From Dromiciops gliroides (Eukaryota > Chordata > Mammalia > Microbiotheria > Microbiotheriidae), in the NCBI RefSeq assembly GCF_019393635.1, contig NC_057864.1, positions 445,168,822-445,232,821 on the forward strand: a DNA stretch of 64,000 bases, read 5' to 3'. The translations under genes were made by a program, and so were the position numbers. The notes under the pieces were generated by a model, which saw only the letters and a program-made list of their open reading frames with translations, made no database searches and was not told the DNA's origin. Positions 43,490-55,072 of this stretch are shown here, piece after piece; within the stretch, counting starts at the first letter, position 1, and each line of letters opens with the position of its first letter.

Positions 43490-44500
43490 AACTTCTGTTA
43501 CTGTTGAGATACCACTGTCTTCCCAAATGCCGGAGTTTAAAAGCTAGGTGTCATCCTCAACCTTTCACTCTGTCTCACCACCACCATGTCCAATCAGTTC
43601 TGTTAACTCTAACTTGGTAACATCACTCCCCATCACTTCTCTTTTCCAACATTACAATCGCCCTGGTGCAGTCCCTCATCACCTCAAGGCTAAACTACTG
43701 CAATAGCCTTCTAGTAGGTGCCTCTGCCTCATCCCTCCCCACTCCAATCTGTATAGCACAGGCAAACTGATCTTGAAATGAAGGAGCTCCAACTTCCCTT
43801 ATTCAATAAATTCTAATGGCTCACTATTACCTCCAGGATCAAATATAAAATCCCTTTGTTTTGTTTTTAAAACCCTTCATATGGGGCAGCTAGGTGGCAC
43901 AGTAGATAGAGAACCAGCCCTGGATTCAGGAGGACCTGAGTTCAAATCTGGCCTCAGACCCTTGACACTTACTAGCTGTGTGACCCTGGGCAAGTCACTT
44001 AACCCCAATTGCCTCACTCCCCCCCAAAAAACAAAACAAAAACAAAAAACCTTCATAACCTGGCCTCTTCCTACCTTGTCAATTTCCTCACACCATACTC
44101 CCTCTGCCATATATTCTATAATCCAGTGACACTGACCTTCTCTCTGTTCCCCAACTCTGACCATTTTCACTGGCTGTCCCCCATGCCTAGAATTCTCTTT
44201 CTCCCCATCTCTACCTTCTGGCTTCCCAGCCTTCCTTCATGTCTCAGCTAAAGTCCTCCTTTCTCCAAGAACCCTTTGCCAGTCGTCCTAATCTAGTGCC
44301 CTTCCTCTGAGATGACCTCCAGTTCATCTTGTATATTTCTTATCTGTTCATAGTTGTTTGCAGGTTGTCTCCCCCATTCATCTGTTAGCTCCTTGAGAAC
44401 AGGGACAGGTTTTTCTTTGGCCTTTCTTGGAATCTCTAGAGTTTAGCACAGTGCCAAGCATATAACAGGTATTTAATAAGTGTTTGCTGGCAGAATGGCT
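43490..44500 (+). mobile_element. L2 3' half, split by a SINE
   Basis: AAGGCTAAACTACTGCAATAG, CTCCAGGATCAAATATAAAAT, CCATGCCTAGAATTCTC, AGCTCCTTGAGAACAGGG and TTTAATAAGTGTTTGCTGG follow L2 order. Lies between two L1 pieces. Confidence 0.8.
43883..44051 (+). mobile_element. CORE-SINE
   Basis: GGGGCAGCTAGGTGGCACAG to CCCCAATTGCCTCAC. The ACCCTTCATA/ACCTTCATA flank duplication lies in the L2 region where L2 would read through. Confidence 0.9.
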
Positions 44501-44504
44501 GCTA

Positions 44505-44605
44505 TATACACCAAAAACATATATAGCAGCATTTGTTGTGGTAGCAAAGAACTAAAAACAAAGATGCCCATCAGATTGGGAAGGGGTAAACAAATTGTTT
44601 TAATT
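44505..44605 (+). mobile_element. L1 fragment, middle part
   Basis: TATATACACCAAAAACATAT, TTGTTGTGGTAGCAAAGAAC, GATGCCCATCAGATTGGG. Confidence 0.7.
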
Positions 44606-44606
44606 C

Positions 44607-44762
44607 TTTTTTTTTGTCTTGGCAGGACAATGAGGGTTAAGTGACTTGCCGAGGGTCACACAGCTAGTAAGTGTCAAGTGTCTGAGGCCAGATTTGAACC
44701 CAGGTCCTCCTGAATCCAGGGCCAATGCTTTATCCACTGTATCACCTAGCTGACCCCCCCTT
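44607..44762 (-). mobile_element. CORE-SINE, antisense
   Basis: TTGGCAGGACAATGAGGGTT to CACCTAGCTGACCCC. Confidence 0.9.
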
Positions 44763-44778
44763 TTAAAATTTGTTTTAA

Positions 44779-45022
44779 TTCATTTTTCAGTTGTGTCCAA
44801 CTCTTTGTGACCCCTTTTTGGGGTTTTCTTGGCAAGATACTAAAATGTTTTGCCATTTCCTCCTCCAGCTCATTTTACAGATGAGGAAACAGAGGCAAAC
44901 AGGGTTAAGTGACTCTCCCAGGGTCACATGGCTAGGAAGTGTCTGAGGCCAGATTTGAAGTCATTAAGATGTGGCTTTCTGACTCCAGGCCCAGTATTCT
45001 ATGTAATATAGCACCACCTAGA
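44779..45022 (-). mobile_element. SINE with RTE-type tail, antisense
   Basis: TTCAGTTGTGTCCAACTCTT, CCCCTTTTTGGGGTTTTCTT, TTTTGCCATTTCCTCCTCC, CAGATGAGGAAACAGAGGC in order. Confidence 0.88.
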
Positions 45023-45078
45023 ATTAGAATGCCTTTTACATTTTTAAAATAATACTTTCTTTTTAAAAATGTAAAAAC

Positions 45079-45228
45079 CTGGGCAGCTAGATGGCGCAGT
45101 GGATAGAGCACCGGCCCTGGAGTCAGGAATACCTGAGTTCAAATCCGGCCTCAGACACTTAACACTTACTAGCTGTTGTGACCCTGGGCAAGTCACTTAA
45201 CCCCAATTGCCTCACTAAAAAAAAGTAA
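45079..45228 (+). mobile_element. CORE-SINE
   Basis: CTGGGCAGCTAGATGGCGCA to CCCCAATTGCCTCAC. TGTAAAAACC / AGTAAAAACC flanks. GTTGTGACC has a small duplication. Confidence 0.92.
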
Positions 45229-45479
45229 AAACCCTCCTTAGCTCCTGGGCAATGAGGTGAGCCTGATCTGACCTTTGGGCAACAGTTTACAAACCTCTGC
45301 TCTAAGTTCTAGATGAGTCATCAGTCTGTCTTAGTGTGGGGAATTTTTACACTGGGAGTCCCCCCCCCCAACAATTAAGTCTTCATCTAGATTAGAAGGG
45401 GGGAAAAAAGGAACAAAATGAATTTAAACTCACATTCAGGTCACTTGGACTATGATCTGTGTTAGCTGCCTTAGAACTG

Positions 45480-46055
45480 CCTTAGTTGGCAAAGAATTAG
45501 AAATTGAGGGGATGTCCATCAATTGGGAATGGCTGAACAAGTTGTGGTATGTGATTGTAATAGAATACTAATGTGCCATAAGAAATGACAGGCAGGCTGA
45601 TTTCCAAAAAATCTGGGAAGACTTACACAAACTGATGCAAACTGAAGTGAGAAGAACCAGGAGAACACATTGTTCACAGTAACAGTAGCATTGTATGATG
45701 ATCAACTATCAATGACTTACCTATTGTCAGCAATACAATAATCCAAGACCATTCCAAATGATGGAAAATGCTATCTGCCTCCAGAAAAACAGAGTCTGAA
45801 TGCAGAATGAAGCAAAGTATTTTTACTCTGTGTGTGTATTTTTCTTTTGGTTTGTCTCTCTTTTCACAATATGACTAATACGGAAATATGTTTTACATGA
45901 TTGCACATATATCACCTATGTCAAATTGTTTACCATTTTAGGGAGGGGAGAGGTGAATGAGGGGGAAAATGTGGAACTCAATTTTTAAAAAATGAATGTT
46001 AAAAATCATCGTTACATGTAATTGGAAAAAGTAAAATACTATTAAAAAGAAAAAG
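45480..46055 (+). mobile_element. L1 3' end
   Basis: GTCCATCAATTGGGAATGGC, AACAAGTTGTGGTATGTGA, AGAAATGACAGGCAGGCTGA, CATATGACTAATACGG, GTGGAACTCAA and an A-rich end: the longest L1 3' piece here. Confidence 0.85.
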
Positions 46056-46519
46056 AACTGCCTTAGTAAGTAACACAGATGCTCTCAGAAGACAATTAAT
46101 GAGCCACTCCATAGGATATCCTCATTTTGTACACTTCCCCATTAACTGAAGCTGACTAATTCAACTACATGATGATTCCTGAACAATCATCAACATGAAA
46201 TACAAGTGATACTAAGTACCAATTAATGTTTCCATGGGCCTGAGAGGAATATGCAGGGAGCCTCGGAATCTTAGAGAGTCTTAGTGGGATCTTAGAACTA
46301 AATATGGAAGGAACTTTAGAGCTCACCCAGGCCAGTGCTGGCAAACACACAGTGCTGCACTGGGAATCATGCTAAAACATAATTGGGAAATACTCAAGAT
46401 AAACAAGAATACAATAGAACACAGATAATGCTAACATGTGGTTTTCTAAGTCAATATGTGGGTCCCAAAGGGATGCTTCTCTATGATTTGGTGGCCCCTG
46501 TTTCTATTTAATTTTGACA

Positions 46520-46640
46520 CCACTGCTCCTATCATTTTACAGATGAGGAAAAAGGTCCCAATCCCAGTGACTTTCCCAAGGTCACACAGATAGTTAGATA
46601 CAGAGGTGATATTTGCACTCAAGTCCACAATCTGTATTTT
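46520..46640 (-). mobile_element. MIR, antisense
   Basis: CATTTTACAGATGAGGAAAA, CAAGGTCACACAGATAGTTAG. Close to the Ig5 donor. Confidence 0.65.
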
Positions 46641-46771
46641 TTCCACAAATTCCTATTTCTATGGGCCAGAAAACTCTGGCGAGTTTTCTAGAAGAGAAGA
46701 TCATTAGGGTCCACTGTGCCTGTGTTTCCAGACAGTGAGATGCTGTGATAAAGGTAAATGGCTCCTGTTAC

Positions 46772-47176
46772 CTGGTTGTAGCACTCTTATTTCCAACAAG
46801 TTGGATGTTCTCTCCGCCAGGCGTGTCCAGGTGCTATTGTGGTTCTTTCTCCAAAGCTCGGCCACACACTGGTACTTTCCCGCCTCAGTGTCACTGGCCC
46901 GACTGATGCTCAAACGTACATTGTTGCTGGACTCTGCTTTCTCGATGGCAGTGCGAGTTCGGAAGCTGGAGGACCGCTCCCCCCACTGAACCCCACCATC
47001 CCGGGTGAAGGTCACCAGGTTGTGGAATTCAATGGTGCCCACAGGTTGAAACCTCCAGGTCACCGACACTGGAACCCAAGATGGGTAATGGGGTTTGATG
47101 ATGCACTGTAAGTCAAATGATTCACTGTAGGTCACGCCAGGCGTGCGGGAGATGGCCGTGACAGCAAAGCCAGTCT
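46772..47176 (-). CDS. IGSF3: IGSF3 coding exon, fifth Ig domain (V-type)
   Basis: The exon is 405 nt (135 residues, phase 1-1). The acceptor is a long pyrimidine run ending TTCTCTAG and the donor is GTAACA. The split first codon gives Glu, then TGFAVTAISRTPGVTY; the last residues are LLEIRVLQP. Cys in DLQCIIKPHYP, Trp in VSVTWRFQPVG and Cys in EAGKYQCVAE mark the Ig fold. The EWI-like position reads AELWRKN, so the Trp is shifted by one relative to the EWL domains, as in human. NST in the following segment is a possible glycosylation site. An adjacent AG downstream of the chosen acceptor would break the phase, so I used the first. Confidence 0.96.
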
Positions 47177-47299
47177 CTAGAGAAGAAGAAGAAGGAAAAA
47201 AAAAAAAAGAACAAGGATGTCAGACTCTATAGAAACCATTTCACTTGAGTAGGGATGCGTATAGGCTCTCAGATCTAGAGTCAGAAAGGGCCTCAGTAG

Positions 47300-47405
47300 G
47301 TATCCAATTCAACACTCTCCTTTTATAGATGAGGAAGTAAAGTCCAGGGAGCTTGCGAATCATCCATTAGAAGTGAGATTTGAATCCAGATCCTCTGACT
47401 ATGGC
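47300..47405 (-). mobile_element. MIR, antisense
   Basis: TTTTATAGATGAGGAAGTAA, GAGATTTGAATCCAGATCC. Confidence 0.6.
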
Positions 47406-48429
47406 TGAGTGTTCTTTTTCTTGTATCACAGGAGACCTCCTTGGGTTTCCTGGTTAGATCTGGCAAAGAATATTTAGGGCTCTTGGCCCCTCTCATTTAC
47501 TACATAATGTTATTACTTAGGGCCAATGATACTTACGGCACCAAGCTAGACTTGTCAAGAGCTCTACTGAAAAGGCCAGAACAGTTTGGACCAGATGAGT
47601 CTACAGTCCTATCTAGCTTGGTGATTCTATGATCTCAGCTCAGAGTTCCAAAGCTCCTAGAGATCGGGTCCCTGGACAGCCCTCTCAGTGTGGCATCTAT
47701 TCCAGAAGGCTCACCATCAGGTGCTTAGCTGAAGTTTTTTAATGATGATTGGGGTTCCATGTTGGATAGGCCAGAATGACGTTCTCATACCAAAGGCTTG
47801 TGAGACCTAGATAAGAGAATAGCCCTAAACTTAGAGATTCCAAACAAACTTTAGACTGGATCTCTGGATTAACCAACATGAAAACTTTAACTGGAAACCA
47901 ACAGCTCTCCAGGGGAGAGAAAAGGGGGCCTTTCTTTTTTGTGAATCTCTCTCTCAATTGCAGGGAGGAAAAGAGAAAGGACACAAACAGAAGGGAGCCT
48001 CACTCTTTCTGACTAGCTTAGCTCAATCCTGGTTCTCTCTCTATTGCCTTTCCTACTTTCTCCATGCAGACTTAAGGCATTGGCTAGTGACAAACTAACT
48101 AGATTTTGTAGAGGTGGATCTCTCCTGCAAATTTAAAGGAGATATTATGGTGCATAAATTTTGGGGAGACTAGGAAAGGACTAGCTAGTGAGGTCCCAGT
48201 CCTTGAGGTATGTATGGTATGAATGCTTGGGGAACCTGCTAGTACTGAAGAGGATGATGACATGGACTGGAGAGGCCCAGCTCTCTACTTTAGAGCCTGC
48301 ATGGGTATTTCCCAGGGAAAAGGTTAGAGCCCCGAAAGCTCAGAGATTCATCATTAATAGCTCATGGCCAGCAAGAAGCAAAACCATCCAACTGTGGCTC
48401 AGAAGCCAATAAAAAGCCTTTCCATCATC

Positions 48430-48790
48430 CCACAGTAAGTCAGTGGGAAACAGACGCAGAATGCCTCTGTGTGATCTACAGTAGCACGCAGGACCCGCCA
48501 TTCATTCCCCTTTTCTGGCAGAACGATCCCTAAACAGCCACCACATGGGCTGGCACCGGGCAGAGCAAACTGGCATGCTCCCTAGAATGGCCCTTTATTG
48601 GCCAGTTGTCCTGCCGTCTGAAACCCATTACAAGGGTGTTTCATGAGCCTTAGCTATTCAGGCAGCACTCCTGATTGAATTAGTAATTTTAAACCCAGAC
48701 GCCATGATTCATTAGGCTGATAGTATTAGAGTATCTTTAGTTGCTTTCCACTATGGCACTGTAGTAGCAAAAGATAGTTTTCCTGGCTTT
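48430..48790. other. Repeat-free block, possible conserved noncoding DNA
   Basis: No repeat pattern in 360 bp. It has homeodomain-like cores (GAATTAGTAATTTTAA, GATTCATTAGG) and a GC-rich half (GGGCTGGCACCGGGCAGAG). No coding signal. Confidence 0.3.
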
Positions 48791-48857
48791 GAGGAAAACC
48801 TTCTCTTCACTACATCACACTATCTCCATCATAATAATACCACCATTGTCACTACCA

Positions 48858-48960
48858 CCTTTTTTTGTGGAGACAATCAGTGTAAAGTGACTTGCCCAGG
48901 GTCACACAGCTATTAAGTATATGAGGCCAGATTTGAACTTAGGTCCCTCTGACTCCAGGA
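48858..48960 (-). mobile_element. CORE-SINE, antisense, truncated
   Basis: TTGTGGAGACAATCAGTGTAAAGTG to CTGACTCCAGG; the head is replaced by a MIR. Confidence 0.8.
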
Positions 48961-49170
48961 AAGCTGGGTGGTACCCTGGGAAGACCAGAGACTGAGTTTC
49001 AAACCCAGGTTCTGACACTTACTAGCTTTGGGATCCTGGCCCAGTCACTTTACCCAAACTTCATTTTCCTCATTTATAAAATGGGTAGGAGAGTAAGAAA
49101 ACCCTCTAATTATTTCACAGGGTTGAGGGGATAGCTTTGCAACAATACAGGAATATTAGTTATTGTTATT
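48961..49170 (+). mobile_element. MIR-type SINE
   Basis: AAGCTGGGTGGTACCCTGGG, TTTCAAACCCAGGTTCTGAC, CATTTTCCTCATTTATAAAATGGG. Confidence 0.75.
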
Positions 49171-49269
49171 TATACCAACCTGGTAAAGCTTATACACATC
49201 TTAGTGTATAAGGTGGGCTTTACGAGTACATTGGGCTTTAAGAGTACATTGGAACAAAACAAAACAAAA

Positions 49270-49412
49270 GGGGCAGCTAGGTGGCGCAGTGGATAGAGCA
49301 CCAGCCTCAGGAGGACCTGAGTTCAAATGCAGCCTCAGACACCTGACACTTACTAGTTGTGTGACCCTGGGCAAGTCACTTAATCCCAACCGCCTCACCA
49401 AAACAAAACAAG
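49270..49412 (+). mobile_element. CORE-SINE with small deletion
   Basis: GGGGCAGCTAGGTGGCGCAG; GCACCAGCCTCAGGAGG lacks about nine bases; ends CCCAACCGCCTCACC. Confidence 0.9.
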
Positions 49413-49499
49413 AGAGTACATTGGCCTATTCTATTTGAGCTATATAGAACCTGACCCAAGAAATTAGCTCCAGCTACAACCTACAAACTCAGTCCATTT

Positions 49500-49590
49500 A
49501 CACTGTTAAATTGTTTCCTTTCTTTGTATTTCTAGAGTTTGGCACAGTACCTGGTATATAATAAGTGCTTAATAAATGCTTGCTGAGTTG
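49500..49590 (+). mobile_element. L2 3' end
   Basis: CTTTCTTTGTATTTCTAGAG, TTTGGCACAGTACCTGG, GTGCTTAATAAATGCTTGCTG. 49591-49999 beyond it shows nothing definite. Confidence 0.7.
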
Positions 49591-49999
49591 GCAGGGCACA
49601 GTCCCATAGAAGGTCCCCCAGTCTTCCACAATGAGTCCTGGTCCTTGAACAAGATGCTGTTCAATAATAAATCTTCAGGCAAACAACTAATGAAAACATG
49701 GTATTAAATATACCATATAATCCATTCACTCAATGCTAAAGAAAACCAGGAATAAGGAGCCTTGTACATATGGTTAGCAATAGGGAGCAATCCTTTAATT
49801 CTGTTGGTCCTGGGAACTTCTGGGTAAGGAAGCCTTATCATACTTCTGCACTAAAGTTCAAGTGAGGCATGGAGGTGATCCTAGGTTCTTAAATGGAGAA
49901 TAAACTGTTAGAGTTCTTTATAAACCAGAAAGGGACCTGGTGATAGATTGTATATCTATCATTCAAGGACTATGGAGTTAAATTTAGGGCAAAGGAAAG

Positions 50000-50250
50000 G
50001 AACACAAATTTATTAAGCACCTACTATGTATCAGGTACAATGTGAGGCACTTTACAAATATTATCCCATTTCATCTTCACAACCACCCTGGGAGGTGGGT
50101 GCTATTACAATACCTGTTTTATATTTGAGGAAACTGAGGCAGACATAGGTTACATTGCCCAGCTAGTAAGTTTCTGGGGGAGGATTTGAACTTGGTCTTC
50201 CTCACTTCAGACTTGTCACTCTACCCACTTCACCACCCAACTGTACTATG
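50000..50250 (-). mobile_element. MIR-type SINE, antisense, near full length
   Basis: AATTTATTAAGCACCTACTA, CACAACCACCCTGGGAGG, GAGGAAACTGAGGCAGAC, GGATTTGAACTTGGTC in order. Confidence 0.85.
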
Positions 50251-50287
50251 TTCCTTCTGACCTGCCTCTACTTTGTACATAATTGTT

Positions 50288-50436
50288 GTTGGGTTTTTTG
50301 CAAGGCAATGAGGGGTTAAGTGACTTGCCCATGGTCACACAGCTAGTAAGTGTCAAGTATCTGAGGCTGGATTTGAACTGAGGTCCTCCTGAATCTAGGG
50401 TTGGTGCTTTATCCACAGCGCCACCTAGCTGCCCCC
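50288..50436 (-). mobile_element. CORE-SINE, antisense
   Basis: TTTTTTGCAAGGCAATGAGG to CACCTAGCTGCCCCC. Confidence 0.9.
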
Positions 50437-51232
50437 AAGATCCATTAATTTAAAAAAAAGACTACTGAGGGCTCCTGGGTAAGGATTAAGTCAGTTGTGT
50501 CCACCTAGATCCTACTGGGGAGGAGGAAACCCCGTTTGCCAATGCAGGTTGGCATCTTCTTGAAAATTCGAGATTTCTTCAGTTAACAATCTTCATGCTT
50601 ATTATTTTCAGGGTAGGATACTGAAAATCACAGGTAGCAGTGACCTTAGCTTATTAATGAAGACACTCTGAAATGGGATGAGTGCCTGGGTATGTTTGCA
50701 TAGGCATTTGCTGAAGATCCTACATCAGACAAATGAAGGTCAGAAACTGTAATTCTCCATCTTGGATCCTCGTATCCTTTAGGAGCGGAAAAAAATAAAC
50801 TTGGCACTCCAATGAAATCACAAGCTGAAAGTAGGGCTTTGGTGTGTGAGAAATGTCATAATATGCCGTGGAAAGTTCTCTTGCATCTCTAGCAGCCTCT
50901 GGTACTTCTCACAGGCACTCGGTGGGATTAGAGAACACAGCGTTCATAGAAATTGAGTTGACCTAATTATATCATGCCATCTTACATTTATTAGGGCTTT
51001 TTACTTTTCAAAGCACTTTCCTCATCCATTATCTCTTTGATCCTACCTTTATGTTCCTACAGGGGAAGAAGGTACCCAAACGCAAATGACCTACTGGTTT
51101 GTAGATATAAAAATATTTGTCTTTAAATGAGGAGGTAAGTTTTTTAACCACTGCTTGCCATTTCACACCCCCACCTTTCCCCAAGAGCTGTCTTGGGAGG
51201 GAAGATCATTTCCTTAAGGATGCCCACACTAG

Positions 51233-51386
51233 GAGCAGCTAGATGGCACAATGGATAGAGCATCGGCCTTAGAGTCAAAAGGACCTGAGTTCAAATCCGG
51301 CCTCAAACACTTGACACTTAATAGCTGTGTGACCCTGGGCAAGTCACTTTTAACTCCAACTGCCTCACCAAAAAAAAAAAAAAAGG
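51233..51386 (+). mobile_element. CORE-SINE with poly(A)
   Basis: GGAGCAGCTAGATGGCACAA to CTCCAACTGCCTCACC and a 16-A tail. Confidence 0.9.
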
Positions 51387-51449
51387 TCCCTATACTGGAG
51401 GGGGGAAAGACTGGGGATAAGAGTTCAACTGGAGGCAGCTAGGTAGCAT

Positions 51450-51630
51450 GGGGCAGCTAGGTGGTACAGTGGATAAAGCATGGGCCCTGATTCAGGAGGA
51501 CCTGAATTCAAATCCAGCCTCAAACACTTTACACTTAATAGCTGTGTGACCCTGGGCAAATCACTTAACCGTCATCCCCTCCCCTCCCCCCCAAAAATAA
51601 AAAAATAAAAATAAAAAAATAAAAAGTTAA
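51450..51630 (+). mobile_element. CORE-SINE with A-rich tail
   Basis: GGGGCAGCTAGGTGGTACAG after a short partial head (GGAGGCAGCTAGGTAGCATG at 51431); the tail is AAAAATA repeats. Confidence 0.9.
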
Positions 51631-52553
51631 ACAGGCATAAAGAACCAAGTCCCAGACATCTTTGCTCAAAAGTGTTTTGGAAGATCAGTAGCTATGGACC
51701 CTCCTTGACCAGTCCTGGGCAAAGCAGTCAGGTAATAGATACCCTGAGATAATAGAAATGAACAGTCCTGACAAACTTATTCCACCTCCTCCACCTTCCT
51801 TATTACACAGGGCAGGAAGAAACCTGCCACCAAGAGACAAATGGGACAGTCATTACATTATCTTCCCCAACCCTGCCTCAGCCTAAAGCCCATTTTCGGC
51901 ATTTGAGCTGATCAAGAGTCTTAATCACTAGAAGTTTCTGTGGCAGAAATCTGGGCTGTGTGATTATGCCAGAAAACAGGTCAAGCTTTCGGATTAAATG
52001 CTCAGAAAGTCAATTTCATGCTTATCTTGGGAGAAAGGAAGCAAAGACACTGCCTGACCTATGGAAAATTCTATCTATTAGAGGGCTTACCCAAGGCAAC
52101 CTCTATGAGTGGGTGTGGTCCTAACTCAGGAGACAGAAGCCTCGCTGGAAGCCAGCAATTTCACAATCAGGAATCTATCAGTCCAAGAACTGGCAGGCAA
52201 GTCACATAAAATCTAATATGCTGATTGTATTGGGTAGATAAATGTTACAGGACTGCCTTCTTAACTACCACATGAGAACTAAATCTAATATTCTTGGGCA
52301 TTCACAAATCTCAAGGTATTTATTTTATACTAATGAGGAAATGGATTTTTTAGGTAGCAGCCTTGCAATGCATCTCAATAGAAACAAGGGAGGCAGCTGC
52401 AAAATGTGTGGAATCCATAGCCAAAAAGCAGGGGTGAGGACATGCAGAGAAGAAAGGGCTGCAATAGAGTGCCTGTGGACTATTTGATGTCAGAGTCAGA
52501 GGGCAGTTTCTTGGATTGGAAGTGCCTGTTTGAGCCAGGGACTCCATGCTTAC

Positions 52554-52955
52554 CCAGAGCAGTAATGGACACAGGTGTGCTAGCCCTTCGCTCTCCAACG
52601 ATCTGCCATTCGCCATCCACTGCCCGTACCCACTCGGTCACGTGGCACTCATACTGGCCTTCATCCTCCTTTCTGCTGTTAAAGATGCCCAAAGTAAATG
52701 AGTTCGGCTGCACCTGCTCCATTTGGATGCCCCCAAAGCTGCTGCGTTCCCAATAGGAAGAGCCAGGCTGCACCGTGCCGTCTCTGTCTAGCCACATGAT
52801 GTTATTTCGCCGATTCCGCCTGTCCAACAGCTGCCAGATGACAGAGAAGCGGCCCTGGGCTCTGTCCGCTGTTCGTACGCTACAGGAAAAGTGAAGATTT
52901 TCCCCCTCTAGGATGGTGCTGGCATTGCTGGTTACTTCCACGGAGATGCTGCTCT
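52554..52955 (-). CDS. IGSF3: IGSF3 coding exon, fourth Ig domain (V-type)
   Basis: This 402-nt exon (134 residues, phase 1-1) follows a CTCCCCAG acceptor and ends at a GTAAGC donor. The split Lys codon gives KSSISVEV at the start, and the end reads STPVSITAL. Visible V-domain marks are Cys in HFSCSVRTA, Trp in VIWQLLDRR, the acidic DEGQYEC motif with the second Cys, and the family signature HVTEWVRAVDGEW with Glu-Trp-Val. NAST near the start is a possible N-glycosylation site. A basic patch (DRRNRRNN) sits in the C-C' region and is also present in human. No frameshift or stop is present. The next exon is 5.4 kb further along. Confidence 0.97.
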
Positions 52956-53103
52956 CTGGGGAGAAGGAGACAGTAACAGGGAGGTGGCATTATCTATTCA
53001 CTGACCCCCTCCCTATAACCTTTCTAGACCTTTCCATCATCAAGGAGGGGGAACAATAACTGGGAATATTCTTACTGACTTTGTTGCTGTTGTTTTTAAT
53101 TCA

Positions 53104-53372
53104 TAGGTAGCTGGGGGTTCCATGCAGTAGAACACTCGACTTGGAGTCAGGAAGACCTGAGTTCAAATTCCATATCAGACATTTAGTAGCTGTGTGACCC
53201 TGGGTAAATCACTAAGCCTCTCTTCAGTTTCCTTATGTGTGAAATGGGGATAATGATACCATACAGAGTTGCTGTGAGGATTTGTATGTAAAAGCACTGA
53301 ATATATAAAAAGGGCTTTGCAAACCTTCAAGCACTACATAAATGCTAGCTATTGTTAACATTAGTAACAACG
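53104..53372 (+). mobile_element. MIR-type SINE
   Basis: GGAGTCAGGAAGACCTGAGT, CAGTTTCCTTATGTG, TTGCTGTGAGGAT, AATGCTAGCTATTGTT in order. Confidence 0.85.
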
Positions 53373-53454
53373 ACCCAAAATACTTTGTTGCTGGTACAGT
53401 GGTTATTTCAGGACTGCAATGATGAATGCCATTATTTTCAGTGTTTGTTCTTTG

Positions 53455-53645
53455 CCTTAGAATCACAGGAGAGTTGGGAATTACCTTCGAAGTCATCCAG
53501 ACCAACCCCCTACCTGACACACGAATCCCCTTGTGCAGAGATGCTAGTTTTCAAGACTGAATGTCTGTGTGGAACCCCACGAGAACAACCCAACCTTAAT
53601 TTTAGGGCCCTTCCTCTGCTTACCCATACAACTGAAATGAAAGGC
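53455..53645 (-). mobile_element. L3/CR1 3' fragment, antisense
   Basis: TTAGAATCACAGGAGAGTTG and GAAGTCATCCAGACCAACCC match the antisense L3/CR1 end; the rest is weak. Confidence 0.5.
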
Positions 53646-54169
53646 TGGTTTTTTTTAGTTCTTAATATCTTTAAAAATTGAAACTCCTATTTAAAACTGC
53701 TTTTGAGAAACGGGCATTTTCATCATTTTCTTTATTCTACCCAGCCCCTCTGATTGCCCTTTCTTAGTTCTGTGCATCAGTCAAACAAAAGACAAGCTGC
53801 ACAACAATACCTTGCTTTTTCTCTAGTTCTAGGTACAGTTAGAAAGAAGAAAGAAGGTGTGAAAACCCCTGGAGGAGTTTTCTTAAAGATGAACACATAG
53901 TTATTTCTCAAAACCCTACAATAACAGAAGAGGGCATTTGTGTGGATAATTCAAAACAATTCACCATCTGAACATGATTTATTTACACAGGGTCTGGGAA
54001 TGCTTTTTGGACTTATATTCAACAATTAGAGTTCACTGACTGAGCTGGTTCAACACCCATCCATTCATCCATCCCCAACTCATACTTATTGTCTATTTTT
54101 CTTGAACACCTTTTATTTACTACCAGTGGAAGAGGAGCTTTGAGTGGGAATACTATCCATCCAATTCAA

Positions 54170-54335
54170 TTCAACAAATAATTGTTAAGTACAAACTACA
54201 TTCAGAGCAATGAGCTCACAATGAAAAAGTCTCTATCCCTCGAGAAGCTTACAAAGTTTGAAGTACTGAAGGAAGACTGTGAGTCTCTAGTGCCTTGAAC
54301 TGAACACTTAACAGGCACTTGATAAATACATTTTG
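54170..54335 (-). mobile_element. L2 fragment, antisense
   Basis: CAATTCAACAAATAATTGTTAAG, CTCTATCCCTCGAGAAGC, CTTACAAAG. Confidence 0.5.
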
Positions 54336-54729
54336 TTGTATTCCCAGTGACTCTTTACTCCTTCTACTTTCTTTAGAGCTTAGGGTTCTGTTTATTTTGT
54401 TGGGGGGTTTCCCTCCCAAACCCTTGGGTACATACCAAAGTTTTCCAATCTACTGGACTGCAAAAATATGAATAACGAGACCACGACTGTTTAGAATCTC
54501 AAGTTCATTTGTTAGGGCAAAGTACGGCAACCACAACTGTCTCCAGCTTATAGAAGAATTTTAATGAAAAATCAAGTGAAATGAGATGAAAAAGATTTTT
54601 CAAACCAATCAGTTTAATCAAATTCCAAATCAAGAAGCAGATGTAGAGCAGAGCTATGCGGCTCCTATATCTGTTATCCTCCCTGTCACTAGAGAGTCAG
54701 AAAGAACTAGGGACTACAGATTCAGAGGT

Positions 54730-54880
54730 AAAAGGGATTTCAGATGTTATCTCCTTTTAGAGATGAGGAAACTGATGTCCATTGTGGGTAAGCAAAATGG
54801 CAGCCCAGCTGGGATTCAAGCTCAGGTCTTTGGACACCAAATCTGGCATTCTTTCCGATATTCAGCAGGGCCCCCTTAGT
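54730..54880 (-). mobile_element. MIR, antisense, decayed
   Basis: CTTTTAGAGATGAGGAAACTG, GGGATTCAAGCTCAGGTC. Confidence 0.55.
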
Positions 54881-55072
54881 AGCTACCTTCAGGAAGTCAA
54901 TTCATCAGCTCTTGCTACCATGAGTATGACTGTGGCCTGTTTGGGACTTCTCAGAATTTTGCCAGGGATGAAGTATAGGATCCTCAACCATAGGGAATGA
55001 TAGTTCCTCTCCAATTCCCAGAAACGTCCTTTGCCCAGTAGTTAGGCTTTATAGTATCAAAAGGCATAACAG

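Larger units (their letters stand above)
30047..46771 (-). other. IGSF3: IGSF3 intron, Ig5 to Ig6
   Basis: 16.7-kb GT-AG intron, the largest here. It contains several L1 3' ends, two large L2 relics, an L3 fragment and many SINEs. Repeat-poor stretches where I see no gene: 31140-31450, 32040-32640, 33250-34030, 39540-39790, 40300-41300, 41510-42700 and 46060-46500. Parts of three of these look like candidate conserved noncoding DNA and are listed separately. Confidence 0.9.
47177..52553 (-). other. IGSF3: IGSF3 intron, Ig4 to Ig5
   Basis: 5.4-kb GT-AG intron. 47410-48850 and 50440-51230 hold no named repeat or gene; 51630-52550 likewise. SINEs and MIRs fill the rest. Confidence 0.9.
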
